A DNA stretch of 64,000 bases, taken from NCBI GenBank assembly GCA_030068525.1, contig JASJOS010000017.1, positions 1 to 64,000 on the forward strand. The letters are read 5' to 3'. A model generated the notes under the pieces. The model worked only from the letters and a program-made list of their open reading frames with translations. It was not told the DNA's origin and did not search any database. The position numbers and the translations under genes are program-made. Shown here piece after piece: positions 33,908 through 42,009 of the stretch. Source of the stretch: Xanthocytophaga flava (GTDB lineage Bacteria > Bacteroidota > Bacteroidia > Cytophagales > 172606-1). The first letter of the stretch is position 1. Each line of letters opens with the position of its first letter.

Positions 33908-34660
33908 CTACTCAGGTACATGTGTGATTTCAAAAATAAGTCCTTTATTGGACAAACTTCCCGGATTGGGAAGTTGATACCCCATCGAGAGTACCCAGCT
34001 TTTGGTTATGTAATATGCCAATCCCCAGGCACTTTCGCCTAATTTATGGCGATGTGAGAGAAAATCGGCTGTAAAGAGTAGCTTTTCCTTTATGATAGGT
34101 TGTTGAATACCTGCCTGGAAACCAATTCCCCACTTGTTATCAGCAGATGTTTCCTCATTCCCTCTCCAGTCGCCTACAAAAGCTTTATTGAATGTATAAG
34201 CTCCGGCTACCAGTCTCGTTTCAAGGCCAGGAATTTCATAGGCCAGATTAAGATACGTATAATTGACCCAGTGCATGTGTCGGGCAGGATTTAAACCATT
34301 TTGCGTACCAATAGATAGCTGAAAGTCGGGAAGCAACTCAAATGCTTTTTGAATGTTAAGCAGTACAAGCGGATAGACAGGTGATTTAGGGAGTGTATCG
34401 TTGTGTTCAAAATGAAAATGGTGCTTGGGATCAAAGGTGAATTCGAATATATTAATGCCTACTTCCAGATCTTTTCCCAGTCCATAGGAAAAGGTATTGT
34501 TGATCTCTGTTTCCTCACTGGTGATATTGACTTGTCCCTGATACAATAGTTTTCCTTTTTGGGTAACCTCGGAAGAGGGAACATTAAAAAAATTCTGCTG
34601 AGCAACTAAAGAGGGTATTTGAATTACTAAAAATATAAAAATAGTAATAATGCGTTTCAT
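33908..34660 (-). CDS. Outer-membrane beta-barrel-like protein of unknown function
   Basis: This is a 250-residue exported protein. Residues 1-20 form a signal peptide ending SLVAQ. The rest alternates polar and hydrophobic residues in many short strands (GLGKDLEVGINIFEFTF, NLAYEIPGLETRLVAGAYTF, KWGIGFQAGIQQPI, WVLSMGYQLPN), as in an outer-membrane barrel. A His-rich loop (PKHHFHFEHND) near residue 80 could bind metal. No named family was recognised. It is monocistronic and starts 122 bases upstream of the OBAP gene on the same strand, so the two could be co-transcribed. Confidence 0.65.
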   Translation of the reverse strand: MKRIITIFIFLVIQIPSLVAQQNFFNVPSSEVTQKGKLLYQGQVNITSEETEINNTFSYGLGKDLEVGINIFEFTFDPKHHFHFEHNDTLPKSPVYPLVLLNIQKAFELLPDFQLSIGTQNGLNPARHMHWVNYTYLNLAYEIPGLETRLVAGAYTFNKAFVGDWRGNEETSADNKWGIGFQAGIQQPIIKEKLLFTADFLSHRHKLGESAWGLAYYITKSWVLSMGYQLPNPGSLSNKGLIFEITHVPE

Positions 34661-34971
34661 AGAGTATTTGCTAAGTTGAAGGACATAACAAAAGCAAAAA
34701 ATTGCATGCCATTTCTGAAAGGATAGGTGAGAGTTTCCGTCCGGAAACAGTTCTCGGATGATTGAAAAGTATCTTTCTATCTATAATCAGTATGTGAAAT
34801 AGAATGAGAAAATATATAAAAGAGAGCCGAGAATAAAAGATGTACGATCTGTATAAGCTTGAGAATCAGTAGAAGATAAAAGTAGGGTATACTTTTTTAT
34901 CTGTTCTTGTGCCGCATACTATGTATCAATAACGTGGCATGTGTTTATTTAATCACTTAAGCCTTATTACA

Positions 34972-35544
34972 ATGTCGACTTACAATGAAAATGGATATGA
35001 AACCTCTACAACTGCACAAAGAGGTTTATTAACGGCTACTTTCAAAGACCGTGAAAGTGCAGAAAGAGCGTATGATGCTTTACAGAGACGTGGCTATACC
35101 AGTGACGATATCAATCTGGTGATGTCCGATGAAGCACGAAAAAGACATTTTGGAGATGTAGACAGTAGAGACAAAGGTGCCAATACAGATCTGGGAAATA
35201 AATCGTTGGAAGCAGCAGGAGCAGGCTCTGCTATTGGTGGTACACTAGGTGCTATTGCAGGCGCTATAGCGGCTATTGGGACTACATTGGTTATTCCAGG
35301 ACTAGGTCTTGTTGTAGCTGGGCCGCTGGCAGCAGCTCTGGCTGGTGCAGGAGCAGGTGGCCTGACAGGTGGCTTGCTGGGAGCCTTAATTGGTGCTGGT
35401 ATACCTGAAGAACGGGCTAAACTCTATGAATCTAATATCAAAGAAGGAAATATAGTGTTGGGAGTACATCCGAAAAGTGAAGAAGATGCCCGTTACCTGG
35501 AACAGGAATGGCGCAACAACAATGCCCATAATATTCATTATTAA
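34972..35544 (+). CDS. Glycine-zipper stress-type membrane protein
   Basis: The protein has 190 residues from the ATG at 34972. An ATG 11 codons upstream is less likely because the conserved part begins later. Residues 15-55 (LLTATFKDRESAERAYDALQRRGYTSDDINLVMS) match the general-stress-protein-17M/YflT-like domain. Residues 90-155 are a Gly/Ala-rich double-helix glycine zipper, probably membrane inserted. The C-terminus (NIVLGVHPKSEEDARYLEQEW) mirrors the first domain. Proteins of this kind rise under osmotic or general stress. A link to the stressosome operon at 15742-20128 is conceivable but unsupported by sequence. Confidence 0.8.
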   Translation: MSTYNENGYETSTTAQRGLLTATFKDRESAERAYDALQRRGYTSDDINLVMSDEARKRHFGDVDSRDKGANTDLGNKSLEAAGAGSAIGGTLGAIAGAIAAIGTTLVIPGLGLVVAGPLAAALAGAGAGGLTGGLLGALIGAGIPEERAKLYESNIKEGNIVLGVHPKSEEDARYLEQEWRNNNAHNIHY

Positions 35545-35575
35545 TCTTCCTTGTTTGGATTAGTATGTATTGTCT

Positions 35576-35610
35576 GCCCCTATGGTCATGTCACATGGTC
35601 GTAGGGGCTT
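35576..35610. terminator. Bidirectional terminator
   Basis: GCCCCTATG pairs with CGTAGGGGC (one mismatch) between convergent genes, followed by TTTG. Confidence 0.5.
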
Positions 35611-35637
35611 TGTAGTTGTTTATAGATATAATCAACG

Positions 35638-36357
35638 TTACAAATACGATATAAGCGTAGAGGCATTACGGACAGCATTCCCCTCTCCATCGTTGTTGAA
35701 GTAAACAAAAACTTCTTTACCCATAGCCTCCCATTCCCGGATGCGATCAGCCCACCAGTGTAAATCTGTATCCGAATAAGAACCTGCATAGAGGTTGCTG
35801 TAGTCAGGGCCATGCATACGTATGTATACAAACGGAGCTGTAGCACGCAGTATACAAGGCAACTGTGCTCCACTCATAATACAATAGGCTGCCTGGTATT
35901 TTTCCAGAAGTGAAAAGATTGCTTCCTGATGCCAGCTGGGATGACGAAACTCTATCGCTACCCGCATCCAGGATGGAAGCAGTTCCAGAAAATAGGCTAG
36001 CCGATCATAGTCGTAACCAAAAAGAGGAGAAAGTTGTACCAATAGGATTGCCCTCTTGTCGCGTAGTGCATGCCAGGACGTTTCTATACGTTTTACCCAA
36101 CTTTCAGGAGCATACAGTTTTTTGCTATGTGTAAGCCATCGCGGTGCTTTGACACTTAGCAGAAATCCATCGGCTAATCGTTTATTCCAGCTTTGAAAAG
36201 TGCTCAGTGCCGGCCAGCGATAAAAGCTGCTGTTTAGTTCTGTGGTTTGAAAGCGGGCTGTATAATATGAAAGTCGCTCATGGGGAGGAATACCCTGTGG
36301 ATAGAGCACCCCATGCCAGTGATCATAACTCCAACCCGAAGTGCCAATGTGTGCCAT
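35638..36357 (-). CDS. DUF72 domain-containing protein (YecE-like)
   Basis: The 239-residue protein has a TIM-barrel-like fold of the DUF72 family. The opening IGTSGWSYDHWHGVLYPQG, then LNSSFYRWPALSTFQSW near 40 and AIEFRHPSWHQEAIFSLL near 138 are diagnostic, as is VYIRMHGPDY near 170. The biochemical role is not established. The ATG at 36357 starts four bases after the end of the isochorismatase-like gene, so the two are probably in one operon. No signal peptide is present. Confidence 0.92.
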   Translation of the reverse strand: MAHIGTSGWSYDHWHGVLYPQGIPPHERLSYYTARFQTTELNSSFYRWPALSTFQSWNKRLADGFLLSVKAPRWLTHSKKLYAPESWVKRIETSWHALRDKRAILLVQLSPLFGYDYDRLAYFLELLPSWMRVAIEFRHPSWHQEAIFSLLEKYQAAYCIMSGAQLPCILRATAPFVYIRMHGPDYSNLYAGSYSDTDLHWWADRIREWEAMGKEVFVYFNNDGEGNAVRNASTLISYL

Positions 36358-36361
36358 TGTA

Positions 36362-36973
36362 TTAACTCTCTTTTTTTAATTCCTCCAGATTTAACTCAGT
36401 AGAAGGCTGGATGTTGGCCTTTAATACTTTTTCCATTTGTGTGAGAGTATAGGTATTATCTGCCACAGAGTTGGAGGCTGTACAATCTGCTGGAATAACC
36501 AGTTTATAATCACGCATATAGGCGTCATTGGCGGTAAACAGCACACAGATATTACCCGCAATGCCTGCTATAATCAATGTTTCAGCCTTTAAGTATTCCA
36601 GCAATACATCCAGTGTGGTACAATAAAAAGCAGAATGTTTTGGCTTGAGTACAGTATAATCATCCTGCTGAGGTTTGATTTGTTTGACCAGATGCTGGCT
36701 TTTTACGGAATCTTTCAGACAGTGGTCAACCAGACTGTGGAAGTCTGATTGCCACTTGCCAAAGTTATCATTTATATAAATAACCGGTATGCCTGCTTCT
36801 TTAGCTCTCTTCTTTAGTTTTGCGATATTGGGAACAATATGTGCATAGTCATCAAAGATTTGTTCGGCATCCGGAAACGTAAAGTCACTGATTAAGTCAA
36901 TCAACAGCAAAACAACAGGTGATTGATCTGGTACAGGGTTCTGCGTTTTTTTCTTCTTTTCAGGTTTTTTCAC
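36362..36973 (-). CDS. Isochorismatase-family cysteine hydrolase
   Basis: The 203-residue protein has the cysteine hydrolase triad: Asp26 in LLLIDLISDF, Lys112 in KPKHSAFYCTT and Cys143 in AGIAGNICVLFTANDA. Members hydrolyse amides or vinyl ethers (nicotinamidase, isochorismatase, ureidoacrylate hydrolase). The substrate is not clear. The first 18 residues are Lys-rich and beyond the core, ending DQSPV. It precedes the DUF72 gene by four bases, suggesting a two-gene operon. Confidence 0.92.
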   Translation of the reverse strand: MKKPEKKKKTQNPVPDQSPVVLLLIDLISDFTFPDAEQIFDDYAHIVPNIAKLKKRAKEAGIPVIYINDNFGKWQSDFHSLVDHCLKDSVKSQHLVKQIKPQQDDYTVLKPKHSAFYCTTLDVLLEYLKAETLIIAGIAGNICVLFTANDAYMRDYKLVIPADCTASNSVADNTYTLTQMEKVLKANIQPSTELNLEELKKES

Positions 36974-37058
36974 AACGATATAGGGTCAGTGTGAGTAAAA
37001 CATTACCAAAGCTGTTGTAAGATGATAAAATTCTGCGCCTGCCAACACACGTGGATTT

Positions 37059-39335
37059 TTATTTCCTCATAGGTATTTGAATCATACTATCTGTATACCA
37101 GCGGATTTGTAAGGGTTCTTTGGCATCCCGTATATCTTCCTGACTCACATCTTTTCCTGTACCATAATTAATCTGAGCAAACGGATTTTTATTGACGTTA
37201 AGTATCACTAATAAGCGACTTTCTTTACGCAGTTGCCGTGATACCATACGGGTACGTTCAAAAGGAACACTTTCTATTTTGCCAGGTTTGAGAAGTTGGC
37301 GTTTACTCATGTCCCTGGCATAACTGGCACGCCCCAGATAATAGGAAAGATGAAAGAACTCACCTGAGGGAAGTACTTCATACAAGACTATTCCTACATC
37401 CACATCTTTTTTGTTAATGCTTATTTTGAGATTGCCCGAAAATGTCCCATCCACTGAAACCGGTTCCGTAAATGGCTCACTGATAAAGGCTAACCCATCC
37501 GAAGCATCGAGTTCTTTCCGAATGATAGGGTCCGGATAATAGTCGTTGTGAGAGGTGGACCTATCTGCCATGTCTATCGTCTGAGTCAGGAACTCTATTT
37601 TGGCAGGTTTCTGTGTAGTGAGTCGGTAATAGTCTCCTGCTTTTTCTGTTGACAGATAAAAGCTCTGTAACGTATTATGTATCTTCTTTATCGAAGGTGC
37701 ATGTCGCCACTCATTCGCTCCCATCACTTCATAATTAATCTTGTCCTTCAGTATGGCAGGTTTGGGTTTGTGATAGAATATATAATCCATCCATTGAAAA
37801 GTGAGTTCAGGGGTATTGATATAGGCTACGGAATCAATTGCATATCCCCGTAAAACAGCAGCTCCTTGTCGTTGTGAGCCGACATGGTCATAAGGACCTA
37901 TCAGCAGATAATGCTCTGCGTGCGGGTTGTATTTGTAATGTTCTTTCAGGTAGTGGAGTGCAGAGATTTGTCCATCATCATAGTAACCTGTAATAGAAAG
38001 GACAGGGATCGTAATTCCGGAGAAGTCCTTTTGATAGGGTACCATGTTCTGCCAGTAGGCATCAAATGCAGGATGTAACAGCCACTTTTGCAACCATGGA
38101 TTGGGCTGACCCTCTATACTATCTATCTTATTGTAAGGCTTGCCGCTTTCGTACCAGCTATTCATCATTTTTCGCCAGCGTTGCGGAGTAGTATAGATGG
38201 TATTGTCCATATACTTGTTGTTTGTGACATGAAATGCCCAGCCATAATTGGCATTGATGAAAACATTGTTTTCCATGGGTAATCCTTGTCCTGGAATCGC
38301 TGCTGCATAGGGAACGATGGTTTTAAGGGCAGGATGCAGATGTTTGGCTGCTGCCCATTGAGCAAATCCATTATAACTCCCCCCATACATCCCTACTTCT
38401 TTGTTACTCCAGGGCTGCCGGGTGATCCAGTCAATCACTTCATTCACATCCTTACTTTCCATTTCGTAAGGCACTATAGCATCCGTACTTAGCCCTTTTC
38501 CTCTGGTATGGGCTACGACCCCAATATATCCATGAGCAGCCGCATTTTTGGCTTGTGTGATATTTCGCATGTCTGCATAGATAGTATAGGCCAGTGCTGT
38601 AGGCTTGGGTTCTGTACTGTTTTTGGGTCTGGCAACGATTGCCCATAGTCTGGCACCATCTTTCGTAGGAATAAGTACATCATCCTGGATGTCATACCGT
38701 TTATCATCCTGCTCTTTCAGTAGCTTTCGGGCTAGTGGTATTATTTGTCTGTGCACTTCATACAAAAAATAGGACTTGCACAAACGAACAGATTCAGTCA
38801 GCGAAAGGCTGTCTCTGCCTTTTAACTGAGTAAGTTCCTGTTGCCAGTCTCTTTCAAAGGGTTGTATATCATTTAAAAATGCACTCTCATTGAGAAGCAG
38901 TGTTTGGTTATCCATCGCCTCAACATATTGGCGGAATGTTTGGGTGAATGCATCCGTGAAAGACTGTTTTGTCTGAGATTGTTGCATCTGACTATATGTA
39001 TACACTTCATATTGCAGATAAAGTGTACCTATAGTCCATCGGGTAGTAGCTAGCTGTCGACATGCTTTCAGGGATTGAAGAGCTTGTTTGTATTCTCCGG
39101 CAAGCATCTGAAGGCGAAAAGCTGTATTCAGGTAATCTGATGGGTTAGTAGCCTGCTGACTTGTGTAGTGTAAAAGGACATTGCGTGAAAAATCAGCCAT
39201 AATTTTTCCTGTAGTCAGTGTGTCTGACAGGCTAATATTCGGACACACAAAGGATTGAGTTATTCCGGATGAAACAGTCAGGAGACTGATACAAAGGACT
39301 TGTACGAGTTGTAAATAGATGTGTAGCGTTTTCAT
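37059..39335 (-). CDS. CocE/NonD family hydrolase (X-Pro dipeptidyl-peptidase-like)
   Basis: The 758-residue secreted alpha/beta hydrolase has a signal peptide at residues 1-27. An N-terminal helical region of about 200 residues (NPSDYLNTAFRLQMLAGEYKQALQSLKAC) precedes the hydrolase fold. The core begins near 215 (RYDIQDDVLIPTKDGARLWA). The triad is Ser320 in YGGSYNGFAQW, with Asp in GYYDDGQI near 450 and His in GPYDHVGSQ near 485. A jelly-roll X-Pro dipeptidase C-terminal domain (LAFISEPFTEPVSVDGTFSG onward) completes it. Relatives hydrolyse esters, acyl amino acids or X-Pro peptides. The LytS/LytT pair lies just upstream on the same strand. Confidence 0.9.
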   Translation of the reverse strand: MKTLHIYLQLVQVLCISLLTVSSGITQSFVCPNISLSDTLTTGKIMADFSRNVLLHYTSQQATNPSDYLNTAFRLQMLAGEYKQALQSLKACRQLATTRWTIGTLYLQYEVYTYSQMQQSQTKQSFTDAFTQTFRQYVEAMDNQTLLLNESAFLNDIQPFERDWQQELTQLKGRDSLSLTESVRLCKSYFLYEVHRQIIPLARKLLKEQDDKRYDIQDDVLIPTKDGARLWAIVARPKNSTEPKPTALAYTIYADMRNITQAKNAAAHGYIGVVAHTRGKGLSTDAIVPYEMESKDVNEVIDWITRQPWSNKEVGMYGGSYNGFAQWAAAKHLHPALKTIVPYAAAIPGQGLPMENNVFINANYGWAFHVTNNKYMDNTIYTTPQRWRKMMNSWYESGKPYNKIDSIEGQPNPWLQKWLLHPAFDAYWQNMVPYQKDFSGITIPVLSITGYYDDGQISALHYLKEHYKYNPHAEHYLLIGPYDHVGSQRQGAAVLRGYAIDSVAYINTPELTFQWMDYIFYHKPKPAILKDKINYEVMGANEWRHAPSIKKIHNTLQSFYLSTEKAGDYYRLTTQKPAKIEFLTQTIDMADRSTSHNDYYPDPIIRKELDASDGLAFISEPFTEPVSVDGTFSGNLKISINKKDVDVGIVLYEVLPSGEFFHLSYYLGRASYARDMSKRQLLKPGKIESVPFERTRMVSRQLRKESRLLVILNVNKNPFAQINYGTGKDVSQEDIRDAKEPLQIRWYTDSMIQIPMRK

Positions 39336-39405
39336 AGGTATAGTTTAGGTAATACGATAGCAGGGAGCCATTTGTTTGGTTCCTGAAAATCAGGTTTCTG
39401 AGATA

Positions 39406-40146
39406 TTATAAGCTATTTATCTTTTTGAATTTGACTGACTGTCGATTCGATACATCCAGTCGCTGACCTGTCGTCAGTTCCAGTTGAAGTTTTCCTTTGG
39501 GTAAACGATGGACATCTTTAATATAGGAACGGTTTACAATATGTGTTCGGCTAATCCGGAAGAACAACGTAGCGTCAAGCAGTTCTTCCCACTGATTCAG
39601 TGATCGTTTCTGATACGTTTTTTTAGAATTGAAATAAATGCGTGAATAATTTTCCAGTGACTCAATGAGTGAAATGTCGCCTACACGTATAAAATAATAG
39701 TGAACCCCATCCTTGACAAATAATTGCTGATCTGCAGTCAGCCGTGTGCTTTCTGCTGTTGTCATTTGATGCACCATTGCATCGGTCCGAATTCTGTCAC
39801 GTATCCGTTCCAGTGCCTTGACAAATCGTTCTTCCCGTACAGGTTTTGTCAGGTAATCCAACGCATTGATTTCAAACGCCTGTACTGCATACTGATCAAA
39901 TGCAGTAGTAAAGATGACAAGTGGCACCCGATTCAGCGATTCCAGCAAATCAAAACCAGACTTTACAGGCATTTGGATGTCCAGAAACAGCAAGTCGGGT
40001 TGTAATGTTTTAATCTGCTCCTGTGCCTCATCTGCATTACTTGCTTCTGCTATTATTTCAAAATCAGAATGAGGAAGCAGTGCCAGTCGTACTTCTGCAC
40101 GTGCCGAACGTTCATCATCGATCAGTATAACACGGATTTTTTTCAT
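39406..40146 (-). CDS. LytTR-family response regulator
   Basis: The 246-residue regulator starts at the ATG at 40146, where MKKIRVILIDDE begins the receiver domain. An in-frame ATG 5 codons earlier is less likely. Phospho-acceptor Asp56 is in LFLDIQMP. KP near 105 closes the receiver. The LytTR DNA-binding domain covers about 140-245 (KDGVHYYFIRVGDISLIESLENYSRIYF, LFFRISRTHIVNRSYI). The gene overlaps the kinase gene by about 4 bases, so kinase and regulator are translationally coupled. It could regulate the CocE/NonD gene 71 bases downstream (inference from order). Confidence 0.92.
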   Translation of the reverse strand: MKKIRVILIDDERSARAEVRLALLPHSDFEIIAEASNADEAQEQIKTLQPDLLFLDIQMPVKSGFDLLESLNRVPLVIFTTAFDQYAVQAFEINALDYLTKPVREERFVKALERIRDRIRTDAMVHQMTTAESTRLTADQQLFVKDGVHYYFIRVGDISLIESLENYSRIYFNSKKTYQKRSLNQWEELLDATLFFRISRTHIVNRSYIKDVHRLPKGKLQLELTTGQRLDVSNRQSVKFKKINSL

Positions 40147-41216
40147 AGTGCAGGAATACAAATAGTTGCCAGAACTTTATCATTTTCCTGTGCTGTCAGT
40201 GCAAAGGTCGCCTTTCCTGCAAACTGCAGATTGAGCCGTTCTGTCAGATTCCGTATGCCAAGGCCGGGCGTTGTAGAGTTACTAAGCATTCCGGAGTTTT
40301 CTATTGCGATTTTGAGATAAGAACCCTGTTTTTCTATACAGATGCTTACCAGTCCACCCTCTTTCCGGGTACTGATGCCATGTTTAATGGCATTCTCTAC
40401 CAAGGTCTGAATACTGAAAGGTGGTATTTCATAGGCCATAACCTCTTCCGGGATATTCATCTGAATCTGTAACCGTTCTTCAAAGCGTAGTTTTTCGAGT
40501 TCCAGGTAATCATTCACCAGATTTAGCTCCTGTTTGATAGAAACCACATGTTCCTCTTTTCGATAAAGAGACGTACGCAACAAGTCAGACAACAGGTCGA
40601 TAGCCCGGCGAGCTTCCTGTGGATTTTCAATCACCAGAAACTTTATATTATTCAGCGAATTAAAGAAGAAATGCGGATTAAGCTGAGCGGACAGGTTATT
40701 CAGTTGCGTCTGTTTTGCCAGTATACTGAGTTGGGCATTCTCTTCTGCCATTTGTATTCTATACTGAGCATAGTGATACAGATGAAATGCCAGCACCCAT
40801 ACAGACATCAGACGGACACCTGTAACAAGGAGTGTCATCCAGTTATCTTTAAAAAAGTCTGTAAAAGAACCTACAGACTGATCTATAAAGTACATGCGCA
40901 CCAGATACAGCTTGATGGCAATCAAAAACATAAACAGACTGCCCAACACACCTACTGACAAAATAATACGAGGCAAAAGTGAATCCAGATTAAGCTTGTT
41001 CCAACCATTTTTCAGGGAAAGATTTCTATAACTATGGGTAAGGAGAATGCCAATGCTACAATCCCCAATGAAATGAATAGCGGCCACTGTATAACTCTTC
41101 TCTATGGAGTTAGCCAATCCCTGATAAGCCCACCACAAACTGGTAAGTGACCACCCGATCAACTGGCATTTCCAGTAGAGTGATATCCAGTGAGATGTGG
41201 CAGTGTTTGTTTTCAT
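40143..41216 (-). CDS. LytS-like sensor histidine kinase (His_kinase family)
   Basis: The 357-residue kinase has several membrane segments in the first 150 residues (for example IILSVGVLGSLFMFLIAIKLYLV near 89). The His_kinase box LNPHFFFNSLNNIKFLVIENP near 178 carries the phospho-acceptor His. The ATP-binding part has VENAIKHGISTRKEGG near 265, then GLGIRNLTERL near 325. It overlaps the partner regulator gene by four bases. The first helices may sense a membrane-associated cue. A periplasmic sensing domain is absent. Confidence 0.92.
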   Translation of the reverse strand: MKTNTATSHWISLYWKCQLIGWSLTSLWWAYQGLANSIEKSYTVAAIHFIGDCSIGILLTHSYRNLSLKNGWNKLNLDSLLPRIILSVGVLGSLFMFLIAIKLYLVRMYFIDQSVGSFTDFFKDNWMTLLVTGVRLMSVWVLAFHLYHYAQYRIQMAEENAQLSILAKQTQLNNLSAQLNPHFFFNSLNNIKFLVIENPQEARRAIDLLSDLLRTSLYRKEEHVVSIKQELNLVNDYLELEKLRFEERLQIQMNIPEEVMAYEIPPFSIQTLVENAIKHGISTRKEGGLVSICIEKQGSYLKIAIENSGMLSNSTTPGLGIRNLTERLNLQFAGKATFALTAQENDKVLATICIPAL

Positions 41217-41366
41217 AGTTGATTACAAAAGTATAGGTTCTTTCCGGAGAGAAAAGAGAAAGTACAGGGACGTAGAATTTTGTAGGACCAGTGCAGACAA
41301 AAAGTAGAAATCGGGTCTTTCCAAGTTGATATACTGGTTTGACCGCTTGCTCAATGCCATCAACTT

Positions 41367-41750
41367 AACATGAGTCATCCCGGATTTTGAGAAAAACAAT
41401 ACCGCATCCTTTAGAAAAAGAGGAACAAATATGTTACAAAGAGAGCTGCGATGCATTCAATCGCGAGTGGAAGTGTAGGTGCGCTGGCAATCTTTTCTCT
41501 GCGAGGTTGGCCTTTGGCCTTGTGGGGAAGGATCGGAGGAAAGTGTCCTTTTTGGCCTACTTTTTTGGACAAGCAAAAAAGTACCATGGTAGGAAGAGGA
41601 ATGTAGTGAGGATAAAACCTTTTTGGGCAAGTAAAAAATGAAGAGGCTAGTGGAAGAATAATTCAAGGGATAATAAACCAACTCAACCAAAGAGATCGCT
41701 TAACAATAAACCAGCGCCTAACTCTTTTCGAAAGAATAGATGCTGGTTTT
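41367..41750. repeat. Repeat family C element, copy 2 (one end missing)
   Basis: The left end AACATGAGTCATCCCGGATT matches the ends of copy 1, followed by ATGTTACAAAGAGAG, GTGTAGGTGCG, GGCAAT and GAGGTTGGCCTTTGGCCT, the same blocks in inverse order as 27240-27440. The far terminal repeat was not found. The TCAATGCCATCAACTTAA motif that precedes it (41351-41368) also borders family A blocks. Confidence 0.6.
41708..41750. terminator. Terminator-like hairpin in repeat C copy 2
   Basis: AAACCAGC pairs with GCTGGTTT and a weaker inner stem surrounds TCGA. It occupies the same place relative to the repeat end as the hairpin at 27128. No gene in the correct position uses it, so it probably belongs to the element. 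Confidence 0.45.
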
Positions 41751-42009
41751 AGAAAACAAACTCAAGGAATGGAGATTACCAAGCAGGAAGGTAGTACAAA
41801 TACCAATAGAATATTTACCTGTACTGCTTATAGTCTGTAGGTATGATAGTATGTTAACATGTTTTAGACAAAAATTATCAGTTTCTCTATTTTTAAGTGC
41901 ACATTACCCAGGTATAGCCTATCTTTAATAATGAAGCTGTTTAGATCGCTTTAGCTGATAGAAAAGAATAAACCTTGCAACCAAATAGTCTATATAAATT
42001 AGCTTACTT

